Positions 9,757-20,879 of a stretch of 64,000 nucleotides of DNA are shown here, piece by piece (positions within the stretch are counted from its first letter, which is position 1; each line of letters opens with the position of its first letter). Under the pieces are notes generated by a model. The model saw only the letters and a program-made list of their open reading frames with translations, did not search any database and had not been told where the DNA came from. The stretch is taken from assembly GCF_000143415.4 (NCBI RefSeq), contig NW_003314382.1, forward strand, positions 241,755-305,754, in the 5' to 3' direction. The translations under genes and the position numbers were made by a program. Origin of the DNA: Selaginella moellendorffii (taxonomy: Eukaryota; Streptophyta; Lycopodiopsida; Selaginellales; Selaginellaceae).

Positions 9757-11393
9757 CTAACCCCTAGTCCCAATTTCAACTCAGTTTGGAAGCATCACTA
9801 AAGAGTTTTTTTAAAATTGGGTTCTAAACCTCAATATCTCTATTATAATTTTAAAACCTCTATATCCTTAGGATTCCCATGGAAAATTGTTCTATCCTTA
9901 AGGTTCCCATGGAAAAACATTGGCTGGATGCAAAGATTGGTAGCAAGAGCAAGAGGAGCTATACTATACACCATAAATGCCACCTTTAATTGAGTTTGAT
10001 TATTCAATTGAAACCATATTACATTAAAAATTGTTGCTCTAGCGTCAAAGAAAGGGGAGGCTATTGCTTTGCTATAAAGATGAACAAAAATAAAAAAAGT
10101 AAAATAGAGAAAAATGAAAATCTATAAGAAAAATGAGATTTAGATGATTTAAAAGCTATATCTACACTAAAAGCATAAATCCAAATAATGCTTAGGGACA
10201 ATTAAAATTGCCCCTCAACTCCACCAATATGAGTGTATAGAATATGGACATAAAATATAGAAATGTGGATATCCAATTATTATACTTATTCTAAATTAAG
10301 CCATACTTAAAAAATTAATAATTTTATATTTATTAATAAAATTATGCAACATAACCAAATGATGATTTCATGCATATAATATATAGATTCAAGTTTTAGA
10401 ATTTAATTAATAATTTTATAAATGGACACTAAGTTAAATCATAAATAATATATTAAAAATGTTAAAAAATTAAAATGAGAATATAACATATATCTAAAGT
10501 GAATTAAAATATCAATACTACACAAAAATTTCTCAAGTTACATATATTAGAATTTTACCTATCTTAGTTGATAAAGTTTTCAATATTAATAAATAATTCT
10601 ATTTATTATATTTAAAACAAAATTTATCAGTTTATAAGTATCAATTTATAGAATACAATTTTTGGTTTGCTTAAGCAAACCTTAAAGGGGAGTGAATGGT
10701 AATGAATATACCTAGAATATACATGGATATTTTAGGATATTTACCATCTAACGGTTGTTATTCATTCATATTAATCTTGCATTTATAAACTCCCTAAACT
10801 TTCTAATATATTTTAGTTTTTGGTTGGTTTAAGCAAACTTGTAGAGGACTATGATGGTGAATATACCTAGAATATGCTTAGATATTCTAAAATATTCTAC
10901 CATTTAACAGTTGTTATTCATTTAGATTAATCTTGTACTTATAATTTATAAACATGTTTATAATTTATAAACTTTCTTAAGCCCTTTCTAGTATATTCTT
11001 TTTTATTCTATCATCTAATGGTTGATATGCAATAAGATTAATCTTGTGTTTATAAATTACAAATACTTTTGTAATTATAGCTTTATTTAATCAATTAGAT
11101 TAATATGTAATAATAAAATTACTATTAAGCAAACACATGCAACGTGTAGCAATTTAATTTACCATCTAATGGTTGATATTAAATAAGATTAATTTTGTGC
11201 TTATAAAATATAAATATATTTATAATTATAAATTTCTATTTGTTCTTAGTTGGCCTATTCTTTTTTTGCCTTTCGCTTTTGCACAGAGGGATGGTAAACA
11301 CTTAAATGCTCACCAGTGCGAGTGTGTCGCGTGGGTGCATATGAATCGTCCGCAAAACCTAGGTAGAGGTGGACATCCAGATCCGAGCTAGAA
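9757..11393. other. AT-rich intergenic block with dispersed repeat copies
   Basis: No gene is seen. A short direct repeat (CTATCCTTA followed by GTTCCCATGGAAAA) occurs twice near 9870-9920. From about 10650 a diverged unit recurs four times: its core TACCATCTAACGGTTGTTAT, followed by ATTAATCTTG, starts near 10742, 10902, 11018 and 11160. The rest is low-complexity A/T. Confidence 0.6.
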
Positions 11394-12835
11394 ATGAGTG
11401 GGGTGGAACTGGCGCTGGCGGAGGAGCGATCGCTCCTTTGCCCCATTCCGCTCAGCACCGCAGAGGATGGCCGATCGATCGTTCCGGCGGCGGAGGTGAG
11501 GCGATGTTTCACGCGGAGAAAGGGCCCCAGGCCGGAGGTCCAGGCCTACACAGTCCAATGCTCGCGCTGCGGCCAATGGCGGCTGGTGCCCAGCGAGGAG
11601 GTCTACGAATCCATCCGGGCGCGGGTGCTGGAGAATCCGTGGGTGTGCGAGGACGCCAGAATCTGGAGGCCCGATGCGTGTTGCGACATCAAGGGCGACA
11701 TCCAGCAGGAGGGCGATGATCGATTGTGGGCGCTGGACAAGCCCAATCTGCCCAAGACGCCCGCCGGCTGGAAGCGCGACTTCGTCATTCGCAGCGAAGG
11801 GTGCTCCAGGTTTGGCGACATGTAAGTTTCGTATATCTTCTTTCTCTCTCGATCGAGCGCCCACTTCTTTTCTTCTTGGTTCCTAGATACTACATTTCTC
11901 CTTGCGGGAAGAAGCTGCGCTCCATGGTCGAGGTTGCAAAGTAAGTTTCTTTCTCGTACCTTATAGCTTAGATTTTCCTTTTCGCTTATAGATTCTATAG
12001 CTAGCTTAGATTTCCTTTTCTATAGCTTACTATAAGCAAGCTTAGATTCTATAGCTAGCTTAGATGTCCTCCAAAACTTGCTAGAGGTGGTAGGCATCCT
12101 TTATTCTAGTTCTAGACTAGATTTTGTTACTACTTGTGGCTTAGAACTAACTTCGAATGTCCTGAACTTATCGGATGTTTACTGTTCTTCCAGGTTCCTT
12201 GAAGATCACCCCGAGTACTATGACTTGAGCGTAGACCAGTTTTGTTACACGATACCACAACCTGCTGATAAGAGCTACGTCGCAGGCAAGAAACGAGCAC
12301 GCGATTCTCCTGCCAAGCTAGTGCTCCAGAGATGCGTCAGGCAGTCGAGAAACCGTGACAGAAGCGCCAGGGGATTGAACAAGAAAAATGGTTCACGAGT
12401 GCCGCAGAAAGCTCTCAAACCATCGCTCAAACTTCCACCTCCGGTGCCGCGGGGATGGATCCGGGAGATCATTCTTCGTGGCAGCGGAAGCTCCAGGCTA
12501 TGCGACGTGTAAGCTTTTACCATTTCTTCTCTACCAGATTTTTCGTAACAAGGTTGTGTTTCGTCACAGATACTATCTCTCTCCATGCCAAGCCAGGATT
12601 CGCTCTCTGCCAGACATGAACGAGTAAGCAAGAAGTTTTCTCGAAGCTCTCATCTCTTTCTACTTTGGCTCTTCTCAGGTTCTTGCACCAGAATCCTTCC
12701 TATCTTCATCACGGAGTTCGTCTCGAGCAGTTCGATTTCGGCGCTCCAGCGTCCGAGAGAGAAATCTTCGAAGTTGGATCGCTCCCTGGCTGTGCAGTGA
12801 CGAGGGCGATGAAAGGCTCCAACTTAAGGAGCTAG
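11394..12835 (+). CDS. CW zinc finger protein with two methyl-CpG-binding (MBD) domains
   Basis: Five exons: 11394-11821, 11887-11940, 12194-12508, 12570-12623 and 12679-12835, giving 335 aa. A CW-type zinc finger (about residues 54-100) has Cys56, Cys59, Cys85 and Cys96/97 with the signature Trp62 and Trp83. This fold binds histone H3 tails. MBD 1 (about 120-185) begins AGWKRDFVIRSEGCSRFGD and continues into YYISPCGKKLRSM. MBD 2 (about 244-305) has PRGWIREIILRGSGSSRLCD then YYLSPCQARIRS. Between them is a basic linker. The protein is presumably nuclear and reads methylated chromatin. Exons 2 and 4 are both 54 nt, both in phase 2 on each side, and occupy the same place in each MBD, so the second MBD arose by exon duplication. 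MBD 2 has lost several basic residues (CGKK to CQAR), so its DNA binding may differ. Confidence 0.85.
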
Positions 12836-12982
12836 ATTTTGCACAAGAAAACTCGTCCTCCGTTATAGCGAACTTACGCAAACGCTAGTTGATTTGTGGT
12901 GAGATCCCCGAGATTGATCTAAATGTATAGTAGCCGTTAGATCATATAAGAACCCTAAAACCCCGAATATGCCTCCACTTGA

Positions 12983-14689
12983 ATGTCCCTCCTTCGAGTG
13001 CACCTCGATCCAGCGGATTCCTACGCCCAGCTCGTGATCTCCTGCGCCAGGAAGCGCGATCTCCTCCAAGCCAGGCGCCTCCACTCGCGGCTCCAGGCGA
13101 TCCATCTTGCCGATGACAGATTCATCGCCAATCTCCTCATCGACATGTATGGCAAATGCGGCAGCCCGGACGACGCTCGATCCGTGTTTGCCACCATCCG
13201 CCGCCCCAACTCCTTCTCCTGGAACATCTTAATCTCGGCCTACGCCACCAACGGCCATGCCGATCGCGCGCGCCAGCTCTTCCACGCGATGCCGCTCAAG
13301 AACGAGGTCTCCTGGACCACGATCCTCCACTCGCACGCCCAGGACGGCGATCTGGATGAAGCGCACGGGGTCTTCCTCCGGATGCCGGGCTGGGACGCGC
13401 TCACCATGACCGCCATGGCGGTGGCGTTTGCGCGGAACAGGGATGTGGAGCACGCCAAGGCGCTGTTCGATGGACTGCCGGAGCGCGACGTGGTGCCGTG
13501 GACCGCGATGCTTGTGGCGTATAGCGAGGATGGCGATCTGGATGGCGCGAGGGGCTTGTTCTTGAGGATGCCAGAGTGGGGGATCGTGCCGTCCAATGCG
13601 ATGATCTCTACGTTTGGGCAGCAGGGATTGGTGAGGGAATCGAAGATGGTATTTGATGCGATGCCTGGGAGGGATGATGTTTCGTGGGGCGCGATGATCA
13701 AAGCTTATACCCAGGCTGGGCATTTTGTGGAGGCTGTGAGGATGTTTGAGATTGTGCCGGAAAGAAGCACTGTCGCGATGACGAGTATGGTGGTTGCTTA
13801 TGCGGAGAACGATGCTTTGGAAATCAGCAAGGTGATGTTTGATCGCATACCGGAAAGAGATCCAGTGTCTTGGACAGCGTTGCTCTCAGTAAATGCAACA
13901 AACGGGCATCTTGTGGAAGTGATAAACATATTCGATCGCATGCCGAAACGAAGTTGGAGGTGTTGGCAGACGATGCTTTCGGCCTACTCTGATCACGGAG
14001 ACTTGGAAAACACAAAACTGACGTTCGCCACCATGCCTTACAGGGGATCAGTGTCGTGGAACGCGCTGCTCGGAGCGTATGCTCAAACCGGCCATCTTGA
14101 GAGCGCCAAGGAGTTCTTTGACAGAATGCCGCAGTGCGACACCGTCTCGTGGACAATCGTCTCGGAAGCATACGCTCAGAGGGGACACATCCAAGAATCG
14201 AGGTGGTTTTTCGACAACGTCCCGGACAGAGATCTCGTCTCCTGGAACTCGATCATGTCGGCCTATGCGAGAAGGGCGCTGTTTCGCGAAGTGATCGAGC
14301 TCTTCGCGGCGATGGTGATGGAGGGAGTCGATCCGGATGCGGTGAGCTGCCTGCTGCTGCTCACGGCTCACAGCCACATCGGCCTGGTGGCCGAAAGCAA
14401 GGAGGTATTCCTGTCCATGGCGTCGGACTACTCCGTGGAGTGGGACGCGCAGCACTTTCGATGCATGGCGGATGCTCTGGCCAGAGCTGGCCGGCTTCTC
14501 GACGCCAAAGAGCTGCTCGAGTCCATGCCGTTTGGCGCCGAGAGCGTGGCGTGGACGAGCTTCGTGGGCGCTTGCAAGATCCACGGGAATCTGGAGCTCG
14601 CAGCGTTTGGAGTCGAGCAAGCGCAGGACTCCGATTCTCAGGATGGCGCTCCGTATGTTTTGCTATCGAATGCGGTCTTGGGCACGTAG
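12983..14689 (+). CDS. PPR protein, S-type array
   Basis: Intronless, 568 aa. The start was chosen at MSLLRVHLDP because the upstream sequence leaves the frame. The N-terminal block (QARRLHSRLQ, then LIDMYGKCG) is the usual PPR entry. About a dozen consecutive 31-residue repeats follow, ending in one repeat with GVDPDAVSC and an incomplete E region (ending PYVLLSNAVLGT). There is no DYW domain, so any editing role would need a partner protein. An AACCCTAAAA element at 12951-12960 lies just upstream of the start codon. It is followed by another PPR gene on the same strand 75 bp downstream. Confidence 0.9.
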   Translation: MSLLRVHLDPADSYAQLVISCARKRDLLQARRLHSRLQAIHLADDRFIANLLIDMYGKCGSPDDARSVFATIRRPNSFSWNILISAYATNGHADRARQLFHAMPLKNEVSWTTILHSHAQDGDLDEAHGVFLRMPGWDALTMTAMAVAFARNRDVEHAKALFDGLPERDVVPWTAMLVAYSEDGDLDGARGLFLRMPEWGIVPSNAMISTFGQQGLVRESKMVFDAMPGRDDVSWGAMIKAYTQAGHFVEAVRMFEIVPERSTVAMTSMVVAYAENDALEISKVMFDRIPERDPVSWTALLSVNATNGHLVEVINIFDRMPKRSWRCWQTMLSAYSDHGDLENTKLTFATMPYRGSVSWNALLGAYAQTGHLESAKEFFDRMPQCDTVSWTIVSEAYAQRGHIQESRWFFDNVPDRDLVSWNSIMSAYARRALFREVIELFAAMVMEGVDPDAVSCLLLLTAHSHIGLVAESKEVFLSMASDYSVEWDAQHFRCMADALARAGRLLDAKELLESMPFGAESVAWTSFVGACKIHGNLELAAFGVEQAQDSDSQDGAPYVLLSNAVLGT

Positions 14690-14764
14690 AAGTTCCATCA
14701 AAAAGAGATTTTTTCTCTCTCCCAGATCGTTTTTCTATCCAATGTGGTCGCGGGATCGTAGAGG

Positions 14765-16585
14765 GTGATCGATCTTATGTTGCCGAGGAGAAGAGCTCTA
14801 GGAGTTCTTGCGAGATTCGTGCTTGCCAGGAGCTACAGCAGGAGGGAGACATGGGGTGGAAAGCCATTCTTGCAACACCCGCTCGCTCCAAGGAACCGGG
14901 GATGGGGGCTGGAGCTCAAGATGCTGGAGTGCGTGAGGAAAGGTAAGGTGATGTTCGCCAGGAAGATCCTCCCTCTGTGCCTGGAGCGCGGCGTCTTCAC
15001 CGAGAACACCGAGCTCGCGACGCTGGTGATCGAGCTCTTCGGCAAGAACAGCTGCCTGGAAGAAGCGCGCGTGACCTTCGAGAGCCTGCCAAGACCCGGC
15101 AACATCGCCTGGCACTTCATGGTCCAGGCCTACATCCTGGCCGGGAAGATCGACGAGGCGCGAGAGCTCTTCGACAAGATCCCGACGATCACCGCTCACA
15201 CTCGCAACGTGATGCTGGGAGCTTACCTCGCCAAGAACAGGCTCGCCGACGCCAAGGCTCTCTACGATCGCCGCCCCGTCCAGGAGCTCGTGACGTGGTG
15301 TATCATGTTTACCGCGCTCGTCAAGAGCGATCATCTCGACACCGCGCGAGGGATGCTCTGGGCGATGCCAGTGACCAGGATCGACATCGCCTGGAACGTA
15401 GTGATCCAGGCCTACTGTAAGAAGGGTCTCTTCGATCAAGCCAAGGAAGTGTTTGATTCCATGCCTGGGCATTCCAAGAACCCAATCACGTACCGGATGA
15501 TGGTCACTGCCTATGCCCAGTCCGGGCATCTCGCCCAGGCGCGCGAGCTCCTCCGCGAGATTGAGGAGCTCGATGGCGTCGCCTGGAACGAGATGATCCA
15601 GGCGTATGCCCGGTTTGGGCATCTTGGCCGCGCGCTGGAGATGATGGATCTCCGCCCGGGACGCACCGACGACGCCTCGCGCATAGCGATGATCCAGGCC
15701 GCCGGGAGGCTGGGCAGGATCCGCGACGCCGAGACGATCTTCGCCAGCGTCACACTCGATCGCGTCGCTTACAACGCGCTGCTAACGGCCTATGCCCGCG
15801 CTGGGCTCGTCGACGCCGCCAGGAAGATCTTCCACGATCTGGACGACGCCAGGAACGAGACCAGCTGGAGCAACATGATCCAGTGCTACGCGCAGCGCGA
15901 TCTCGTCCACGACGCCGAGGAGCTCTTCGATCGATCGCCATACGAGTGCGTCGCAGCGTCCACTGCGATGGTCGGAGCTTACGCTCGAGCTGGGCTTGTG
16001 TTCCAGGCCAAGCGCTTGTTTGACAGCCTCATCTTGAAGAACGCCACCACCTGGGCAGTGATGATCGGTGGCTATGCCCGGAGTGGGCATCCCAGAGCCG
16101 CGATCCATTTCTTCCACCGGATGGTGTTCGAGGGCGTCGATCCCACTCGCCTGGCTTTCACGGCCGTTTTAACTGCCTGTCAGCTGAAGCGGGCGCGCTA
16201 CTATCTCAGCTCCATGGGCCGAGACTATGGCGTACCTCCTGGCCTCGAGCACTACCACTGCCTCCTCGAGCTTCTCGGGAGGAATGCCAAGCTGCTGGAT
16301 CGTGCCGAGGAGCTCGTGAACTCGATGCCTTTCTTTCCTGATGCTGCTGCCTGGACGATTCTCAAGCGTGCCTGTGAGGCTCACGGGGACACCGAGCGAG
16401 CGGCGAGGATCACTGTTTCACCAAAGTTCGAGTTTGTCAGTGCCCATGATCACGTTTGCAAGCGGGAGATGATTCAGTACCTGGATGAAGCGCTGCCGGA
16501 CAAGGATCCCAGTGTCAGAGACTATGGAATTCCTATGGCTCATCTCTTTACAATCGGGAGAGAACTGCGACGATGGGAGAAATGA
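14765..16585 (+). CDS. PPR protein, probable mitochondrial, divergent array
   Basis: Intronless, 606 aa. The N-terminus (MLPRRRALGVLARFVLARSY, from the second Met) is a strong candidate mitochondrial presequence. The repeats are 31-35 residues, mostly S-like, with more divergent sequences than the neighbouring PPR gene (for example YDRRPVQELVTWC). The C-terminus keeps part of an E motif (GLEHYHCLLELLGR, DAAAWTILKRACEAHG) and then a unique tail of about 50 residues. Codon use is strongly GC-biased. A segment of this gene (about 15571-15861) recurs in antisense at 22110-22369. The gene converges on the ATL RING-H2 gene. Confidence 0.88.
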   Translation: MIDLMLPRRRALGVLARFVLARSYSRRETWGGKPFLQHPLAPRNRGWGLELKMLECVRKGKVMFARKILPLCLERGVFTENTELATLVIELFGKNSCLEEARVTFESLPRPGNIAWHFMVQAYILAGKIDEARELFDKIPTITAHTRNVMLGAYLAKNRLADAKALYDRRPVQELVTWCIMFTALVKSDHLDTARGMLWAMPVTRIDIAWNVVIQAYCKKGLFDQAKEVFDSMPGHSKNPITYRMMVTAYAQSGHLAQARELLREIEELDGVAWNEMIQAYARFGHLGRALEMMDLRPGRTDDASRIAMIQAAGRLGRIRDAETIFASVTLDRVAYNALLTAYARAGLVDAARKIFHDLDDARNETSWSNMIQCYAQRDLVHDAEELFDRSPYECVAASTAMVGAYARAGLVFQAKRLFDSLILKNATTWAVMIGGYARSGHPRAAIHFFHRMVFEGVDPTRLAFTAVLTACQLKRARYYLSSMGRDYGVPPGLEHYHCLLELLGRNAKLLDRAEELVNSMPFFPDAAAWTILKRACEAHGDTERAARITVSPKFEFVSAHDHVCKREMIQYLDEALPDKDPSVRDYGIPMAHLFTIGRELRRWEK

Positions 16586-16848
16586 AGGACGTCGTCGTTT
16601 TTCTTCTGTACATTGGAACGAGAAACGAACAAAAAACGTTCATGAGAGCGAAAGCATTGTCAACTTGGAAACGATTCACGAGCGGGACGCTGCCGAGTAT
16701 CCAAGAATCGCGCCGTCACACACGTTGAGCTCGATTGACAGGTTCACGGGTCTGCTGTGATGGCTCGAGTCCACATTTATCTCTCGCTGCTCGTCATGTC
16801 GACCTGGGAGTGAGACGCTGAGAAACAAACGGAAAGGAAAGAAAGCTT

Positions 16849-18078
16849 TTAATTACCATCACGGCCGTTTGCACACCGCGGACTTTGGAGACTGATACTC
16901 ACGTCGTTCGCGGATGAAACGTCCGATCTGTTGCTGTTGGTGGCGTCACTGTCGTGATTGTTAGCTCCACTCACTTCGTGTGGAGGCATCTGACCAATGT
17001 TGATGTTGATAGTCACCGAGGAATCTTGCGAGCTAGGAGCACCAAAGAGCTGAGCAGAGTGATCACCACCACCTCCATGCTCGTCATCTCTATCCGACCT
17101 CTTCCACAATTTAAGACTCCATTTTCCAGGCCTCATTGGTCTGCTGCTCACGAGCCTTCGGTGGTCGCTCCCGGTTCCTTCGTACTCGAAAACTTGAGAG
17201 CTCCATCCTTGCTGCTGGCTGACTACACTTTGCTGCTGCTGAGGATGCTGAGGATGCTGTGACTGAAGCTCCATCTCATTCGAGAGCTGCAGCTCTGGAT
17301 CAAACAGTGGTCTGATCGCTGGAGCCATCTGAGGATTCATCTGGGAATAGTTTACCAGCCGCCTGTCCGGAGAACTGCGGAGAGAGAGCCGGCAGATGGG
17401 ACATGTCGAGTGTTGTCTCAGCCATGCGTCTATACAGTCGATGTGGAAGGCATGTCCACACCATGGAAGGAGGCGAAGCATTTCTTTCTCAGCATAATCG
17501 TTGAGACACACAGTACATCTGCATAAACAAAAGGATAAACCAGGACACGCTTTAGCGACAATATCTCCTTGCCGAGCAAACTATATACGAAAAACAAAGG
17601 CTTACAAGGCATCTTCTCGCGAAAACATCCGCTGGTTGTACTTCACGCTTGGAAACGTCGCAACCACCGATGGCTCAAGTCCACTCAAGCTCCTCTCCAT
17701 CTGGAAAAAAAAAATGAAAATCAAAGGGATCAACCACCAGTTCTAAGAAAATGTCTACTTAGATAGCTAAGTTTGAGCTAAAGCACCACCAAGCAAAGGA
17801 AAAAAAGAACGAAAGAAACCAAACAAAGAACTATTTTAGCTCTTGCATGAAACTATGCGCTCGCTACTTCCCAGAAATCCAAGGCCAAATCGAGATAATC
17901 TTACCGAAGCTACTTGAAATCCCGGCGCCGCTGCCCCGCGCCGCCTCCGCCGCCGCCACAGCAGCCGCGCGCAAACGAAGACGATGAACGTCGCGCTCAC
18001 CGCGAATCCCAAGACCGTCATCACCACATTCATGCTTGAGCTGATCATCCTCGCAAGGCCGAAATTTTCCCCTCCCAC
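16849..18078 (-). CDS. ATL-type RING-H2 E3 ubiquitin ligase
   Basis: Three exons in transcript order: 18078-17905, 17700-17606 and 17518-16849, giving 312 aa. A single transmembrane helix (about residues 17-38, [20 protein letters not shown]) is followed by an Arg stretch (WRRRRRR). Then comes the GLD-like motif of the family ([15 protein letters not shown]). The RING-H2 finger runs from CTVC through [10 protein letters not shown] to CPIC, with all eight ligands present. A Gln/His-rich and acidic low-complexity C-terminus follows. ATL proteins are membrane-anchored ubiquitin ligases, often in defence or carbon/nitrogen responses. The substrate cannot be predicted. Confidence 0.9.
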
Positions 18079-18647
18079 TGCCCGATCGATCGATCTATCT
18101 ATCTCTCAAGAACGAAGATCTCGGCCGCCGGCATTCCCACGGCCTCCAAGCATTGCGGAGGCGCGGCAGGGAAGTACTGGCCGGCCGCCATAGCCGTGCA
18201 CGCTCGTGCTCATCCCTCGCTTATTCTCGCGCTAGGGGAGCTAGAGAAAAAGAAATGGGCGTGTAAGGGCAGGGTGTCCTTGCCAAAGTACCTGTCCTTA
18301 GGACAGATTTGGCCATGGCCGCGATTCGTGAGTGGAAGAATGGGCCACAAAATTTCTCTATACAAGTAGCCAATGCATGGTTGATAATAGCTCCAATGGA
18401 ATTTGGATGACGATAGCAACAGGCAATTCTACCTTTGCACCACAATTGGTGGAACAAACTATAGCTAGCTATTTTCTCCTCCTGCGTTCGTACGATAACT
18501 ACATGAAATCTAGGGTTCTTGGTTTCCTTTTATTCCTTGGTCAATGGAACTACACTAATTGAGCCGTTGACCAAATGGGATTAAACTTGGTCAACGTGGG
18601 CATGGTTTTGGAGATGGATTTTCAAACCTTGGAACTAACAAGCGGGA

Positions 18648-20249
18648 ATGGACTTAGCCAGGAGCGTCGACGATGTCCTACGCCTCCCTCCCGACAATGC
18701 CGAGGCCGATTGTTTTATCTACTCGTCACTGCTCCAGCGCCTGGGACGCTCCTCGTCGCTGGAAGGAGGCAGGAGAATCCACCGGCATTTGGCGACTGCC
18801 GGGCAGGATCGGTGCAATACTTTCCTTGGAAATCACTTGATCAACATGTATGGGAAGTGCGGGAGCATCGACGACGCGCGAAGGGTCTTCGAGGGCATTC
18901 TCCGACCGAATGTTTTCTCGTGGAACACCATGATCGCTGCATATACCCAGAATGGGCATTTTGACGAGGCGAGGCGGGTGTTTGGGGAGATGCCGAGGAA
19001 GAATGTGGTGTCGTGGAACACACTCTTGGCGGCGTATTCAGAGAGAGGGATGTTGTGTGAGGCGAAGGAAATGTTTGACAGGATGCCGCAAAAAGATGTC
19101 ATTTCGTGGAACTCGCTGGTAACAGCATATGCCCAGAATGGGCATATTTTGGTAGCGAGAGGCTTGTTTGAGAATATGCCCACCCGCGACGCGGCTTCGT
19201 GGAACACCATGATCGCGGCCTATGCTCATGCGAAGCACGGCAGCGAGGAAGCCCTCACGCTTTTCAAGAGATTGATCGCGAGCCCCGTGCGCCCCGACGA
19301 CATCACATTCCTGAGTGTGATCGAGGCGTGCTCGGATCTGGAAAACGGGCACTTCATCCACTCGAGCTTCATCAATGCCAAGGTGAGATCGCCGCTCAAG
19401 GTAGAAAACGCGCTCATCAACCTCTACGGCTCCAAGTTCCAGCGCGTCGCCGCCGCAAGGGAGATCTTCGACACAATGCGCGAGCGCGACTTGATCTCCT
19501 GGAACACGATGATCGCGGCATATGCCCAGTCTGGGGATGGCGAGGAAGGCATCCATCTCTTCCGGATCATGGATCTCTACGGCGAGGCCCCAGACTCCAT
19601 CACCCTCATCGCGGTGCTGGACGCTTGCACCGCCGCGCGATCCTTGGAGCGCGGCAAAACCATCCACGCTGCGATACGCGCTGGGACGAGACTTGATCTT
19701 ACCACGCACCTCCTCGTTCTCACGGCGCTGGTAAACATGTATGGCAACCTCGGCTGCGTGGAGCTGGCCATGGAGGCGTTCCAGGGGATCCAGCGCAGGG
19801 ACGTGACGGCCTGGACGGCGGTGATCGTCGCCCACGCACGGAATGGCCATGGCGGCGCGGCGCTGGAGCTGTTTCGAGAGTTTGGGCTCGAGGGGATGCA
19901 GCCGGATGCCGTGGCGTTCCTCTCCATCTTGACGGCATGCAGCCACGCGGGGCTCTTGTACAGCGGCCGGGACTTCTTCGTGGCCTTGCATGGCGACTAC
20001 AACGTCGGGGTTACGTTGGAGCACTACCGGTGTGTGATTGATATGCTGGGAAGGCTCGGACAATTGGAGCTCGCCGAGGAGGTGATCCGGGGGATGCCGT
20101 TCAAGGCCGACTTTGTTTCGTGGGTGACTTTGCTGGGCGCTTGCAAGACGCAGGGAGATGCCCATCGGGGGCAAAGGGTGGCGGAGGCTGCGTCGAGTTT
20201 GGATCCAGGGGTGGCGTCGCCATATGTGTATCGCTACTATGGAAGTTAG
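18648..20249 (+). CDS. PPR protein, mixed S and PLS repeats
   Basis: Intronless, 533 aa. The N-terminal helix pair (SSLEGGRRIHRHL, then LINMYGKCG) leads into four S-type 31-residue repeats. These change to classical P-L-S repeats from about residue 200 (RPDDITFLSVIEACSDL, APDSITLIAVLDACTAA). An E-like end (EHYRCVIDMLGRLGQLELAE) is truncated after SPYVYRYYGS, so E+ and DYW are absent. The mixture makes it intermediate between the S-only arrays nearby and the PLS gene at 46956. A CTAGGGTTCTTGG element lies about 130 bp upstream of the start. Confidence 0.9.
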   Translation: MDLARSVDDVLRLPPDNAEADCFIYSSLLQRLGRSSSLEGGRRIHRHLATAGQDRCNTFLGNHLINMYGKCGSIDDARRVFEGILRPNVFSWNTMIAAYTQNGHFDEARRVFGEMPRKNVVSWNTLLAAYSERGMLCEAKEMFDRMPQKDVISWNSLVTAYAQNGHILVARGLFENMPTRDAASWNTMIAAYAHAKHGSEEALTLFKRLIASPVRPDDITFLSVIEACSDLENGHFIHSSFINAKVRSPLKVENALINLYGSKFQRVAAAREIFDTMRERDLISWNTMIAAYAQSGDGEEGIHLFRIMDLYGEAPDSITLIAVLDACTAARSLERGKTIHAAIRAGTRLDLTTHLLVLTALVNMYGNLGCVELAMEAFQGIQRRDVTAWTAVIVAHARNGHGGAALELFREFGLEGMQPDAVAFLSILTACSHAGLLYSGRDFFVALHGDYNVGVTLEHYRCVIDMLGRLGQLELAEEVIRGMPFKADFVSWVTLLGACKTQGDAHRGQRVAEAASSLDPGVASPYVYRYYGS

Positions 20250-20551
20250 TGGCTTGGAACTTCGAAATTTTTGTTTGACCGCTGTCTGAAAAGTTGGCGT
20301 GTGCGGAAACATTGAAAACGAGGATAGCATTTAGGAACTTTTTGAACGTGGCATTTTTTCACACTGAGGTCTCAACATCCGACGACCAGCAGAGCTTTTT
20401 TGTGGCCGCGAGAGAATGAAATTTTCTCTAAGAAACTGATTATATCACAGAACTTCGAAGAAACAAAACTACCTCAACCTCTATAAGCTTGCCAATGGAG
20501 CGTTTACAAGCGATCGATTTCCATTCATTCATTCATATAAGCTTTTTACTT

Positions 20552-20850
20552 CTAGTGGAGAGAGGTGGTGAACGAAACAGTCTCCAGAGGGCTTCCGCAA
20601 TGGTACTGCTGGATGATATCAGCCAGCGAGAGGACGACACGGGTGTCCATGGGCTTCACCAGCGGGTACCTTTGCGGGACGAGCACGAAATCATACGTGT
20701 GGTTCCTCGTACTCAAAGGATTCGGGTATGGAATGTTGTGGCTGGTATTGGAAGGAGCGACGTAAGGCTCGAGAATGCTGGCCGTCACAGGTCCTGTGAA
20801 AACCAGATCAATATAGATCATAGAAGAACGTGCATGCATAGAAGAAGCAT
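20552..20850 (-). other. Protein-like minus-strand segment, unrecognised
   Basis: A minus-strand open frame ends at 20552. Its last 85 or so residues look like real protein: they include FTGPVTASILEPYVAPSNTS, then YDFVLVPQRYPLVKPMDTRV and LADIIQQYH, with no low complexity. A shortened, frame-broken copy lies at about 23948-24095. The residues upstream of this block overlap PPR-pseudogene text on the other strand, so it may be the last exon of a captured gene fragment. I do not recognise the family and cannot show that it is expressed. Confidence 0.3.
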
Positions 20851-20879
20851 ACACGATTGTTTCTATGTACTCGGATATT

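Noticed and set aside
13229-14620. Long minus-strand frames opposite the PPR gene
   Set aside because: Antisense frames of a GC-rich gene with periodic repeats. The plus strand explains the sequence fully.
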